A stretch of DNA of 64,000 bases from the NCBI RefSeq assembly GCF_035989265.1, contig NZ_JAYKZX010000003.1:2604001-2668000 (forward strand). Reading direction: 5' to 3'. Below the pieces are notes generated by a model. That model was not told where the DNA came from, did not search any database, and saw only the letters and a program-made list of their open reading frames with translations. Shown here piece after piece: positions 63,249-64,000 of the stretch (its first letter is position 1; every line of letters starts with the position of its first letter). This stretch comes from Sphingobium sp. HWE2-09 (GTDB lineage: Bacteria; Pseudomonadota; Alphaproteobacteria; Sphingomonadales; Sphingomonadaceae). The position numbers and the translations under genes are program-made.

Positions 63249-64000
63249 TTACAGTTCGACCGGGCGCTCGCCCACCACGGCCAGGTCGTAGCCGTCCAGC
63301 GCGATCAGGCTGTGGTGGCTGTTGGTCAGCAGCACCATGTCGTGGACGCCCAGGTCCGCCAATATCTGCGCGCCTACGCCATAGTCGCGCAATTCGTCCA
63401 TGCCCGGCTGCGGCTGCCCGGCATGATGCTGGATCAGGCGGCTGAGCAGATCATTATCCTCGGTCCGCTGGGCCAGGATGACGACGATGCCGCTGCCTTC
63501 GCGGCCGATGATTTCCATCGACCGGGCCAGCACGTCGCCGCGCGGCCCTTCCAGCCCGAACATGTCGTTCAATGGCGAAAGCTGATGCATCCGCACCAAA
63601 GTCGGCTGTTCCGGGTCGATATAGCCCTTTTGCAGCACGATCTGTTCGGTCTGGGTGCCCTTGTTGTAGAAGGTGATCGCCTTCCACTCGCCGCCCCATT
63701 TGCTGGTGAAGGTCGCTTCGGCCCGGCGTTCGACCATATGGTCGTGGCGACGGCGATAGGCGATCAGGTCGCGGATCGTGCCGATCTTCATCTTATGCTT
63801 CTGCGCGAAGGGGATGAGGTCGTCCAGGCGCGCCATCGTGCCGTCGTCCTTCATCACTTCGCAGATCACGCCCGACGGGTTCAGGCCCGCCAGCCGCGCC
63901 ACATCGACCGCCGCTTCGGTATGGCCGGTGCGCACCAGCACGCCGCCATCCTTGGCGACCAGCGGAAAGACATGGCCCGGCGTCACGATATCGGCCTTGC
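63249..64000 (-). CDS. ribB: Bifunctional RibBA-like protein, 5' part outside the window
   Basis: The frame is open to the window edge. The DHBP synthase part ([34 protein letters not shown], in short, with [17 protein letters not shown]) is typical and intact where visible. The C-terminal GTP cyclohydrolase II-like domain lacks the three zinc cysteines ([15 protein letters not shown] stands where VHSECLTGD is usual), so it is probably inactive as a cyclohydrolase. Confidence 0.9.
   Translation of the reverse strand, partial: KADIVTPGHVFPLVAKDGGVLVRTGHTEAAVDVARLAGLNPSGVICEVMKDDGTMARLDDLIPFAQKHKMKIGTIRDLIAYRRRHDHMVERRAEATFTSKWGGEWKAITFYNKGTQTEQIVLQKGYIDPEQPTLVRMHQLSPLNDMFGLEGPRGDVLARSMEIIGREGSGIVVILAQRTEDNDLLSRLIQHHAGQPQPGMDELRDYGVGAQILADLGVHDMVLLTNSHHSLIALDGYDLAVVGERPVEL

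Overview
The window looks like the chromosome of a Sphingomonadaceae alphaproteobacterium, probably Sphingobium or a close relative. The backbone is GC-rich, the gene order rpmF-plsX-fabH-ihfA-merR is alphaproteobacterial, and COQ9, DUF1674, DUF2171, a large TonB-dependent receptor and many short intergenic palindromes are typical of the group. The genus is an inference; no rRNA is present.

Layout. 1-6480 is backbone: a PQQ-type sugar dehydrogenase fragment, a membrane retropepsin, a TonB-dependent receptor, a secreted parallel beta-helix protein and a small secreted protein. About 6560-25110 is an accessory region ending at an intact tRNA-Leu(CAG). It holds a regulator remnant, two cassettes of unknown small genes, a Hin-like serine recombinase, a tyrosine integrase plus a frameshifted rhuM bounded by a 159-bp inverted repeat, a P4-type integrase split cleanly by an IS3-family element, an ATPase-ParA-small protein operon, a second serine recombinase, about 1 kb of structured non-coding DNA, four unknown genes, and a second intact tyrosine integrase beside the tRNA. 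Short copies of the tRNA 3' end near 10.5, 13.4 and 13.5 kb suggest repeated integration at this tRNA.

25.3-64.0 kb is backbone: glyoxalase pair gloA/gloB, the fatty acid and ribosome operon rpmF-plsX-fabH-ihfA-merR, Rrf2 and MerR regulators, GDPD/ArsC-like/RidA genes, class I ribonucleotide reductase nrdA/nrdB with candidate NrdR boxes, class I fumarase, a soluble chemoreceptor, rpe/heparinase-like/rsmB, htpX, galU, ssb, feoAB, COQ9, an Old Yellow Enzyme, and ribH/ribBA, the last cut by the window end.

The best candidate for an undescribed system is the three-gene, stop-start coupled operon at 16304-19001: a P-loop ATPase with Walker A and B, a ParA-type ATPase with a deviant Walker A, and a small basic-centre protein, all placed between mobile-element genes. 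A second unusual structure is the long inverted repeat directly after a serine recombinase, which could make 10.5-13.4 kb invertible. Neither function can be proved from sequence alone.
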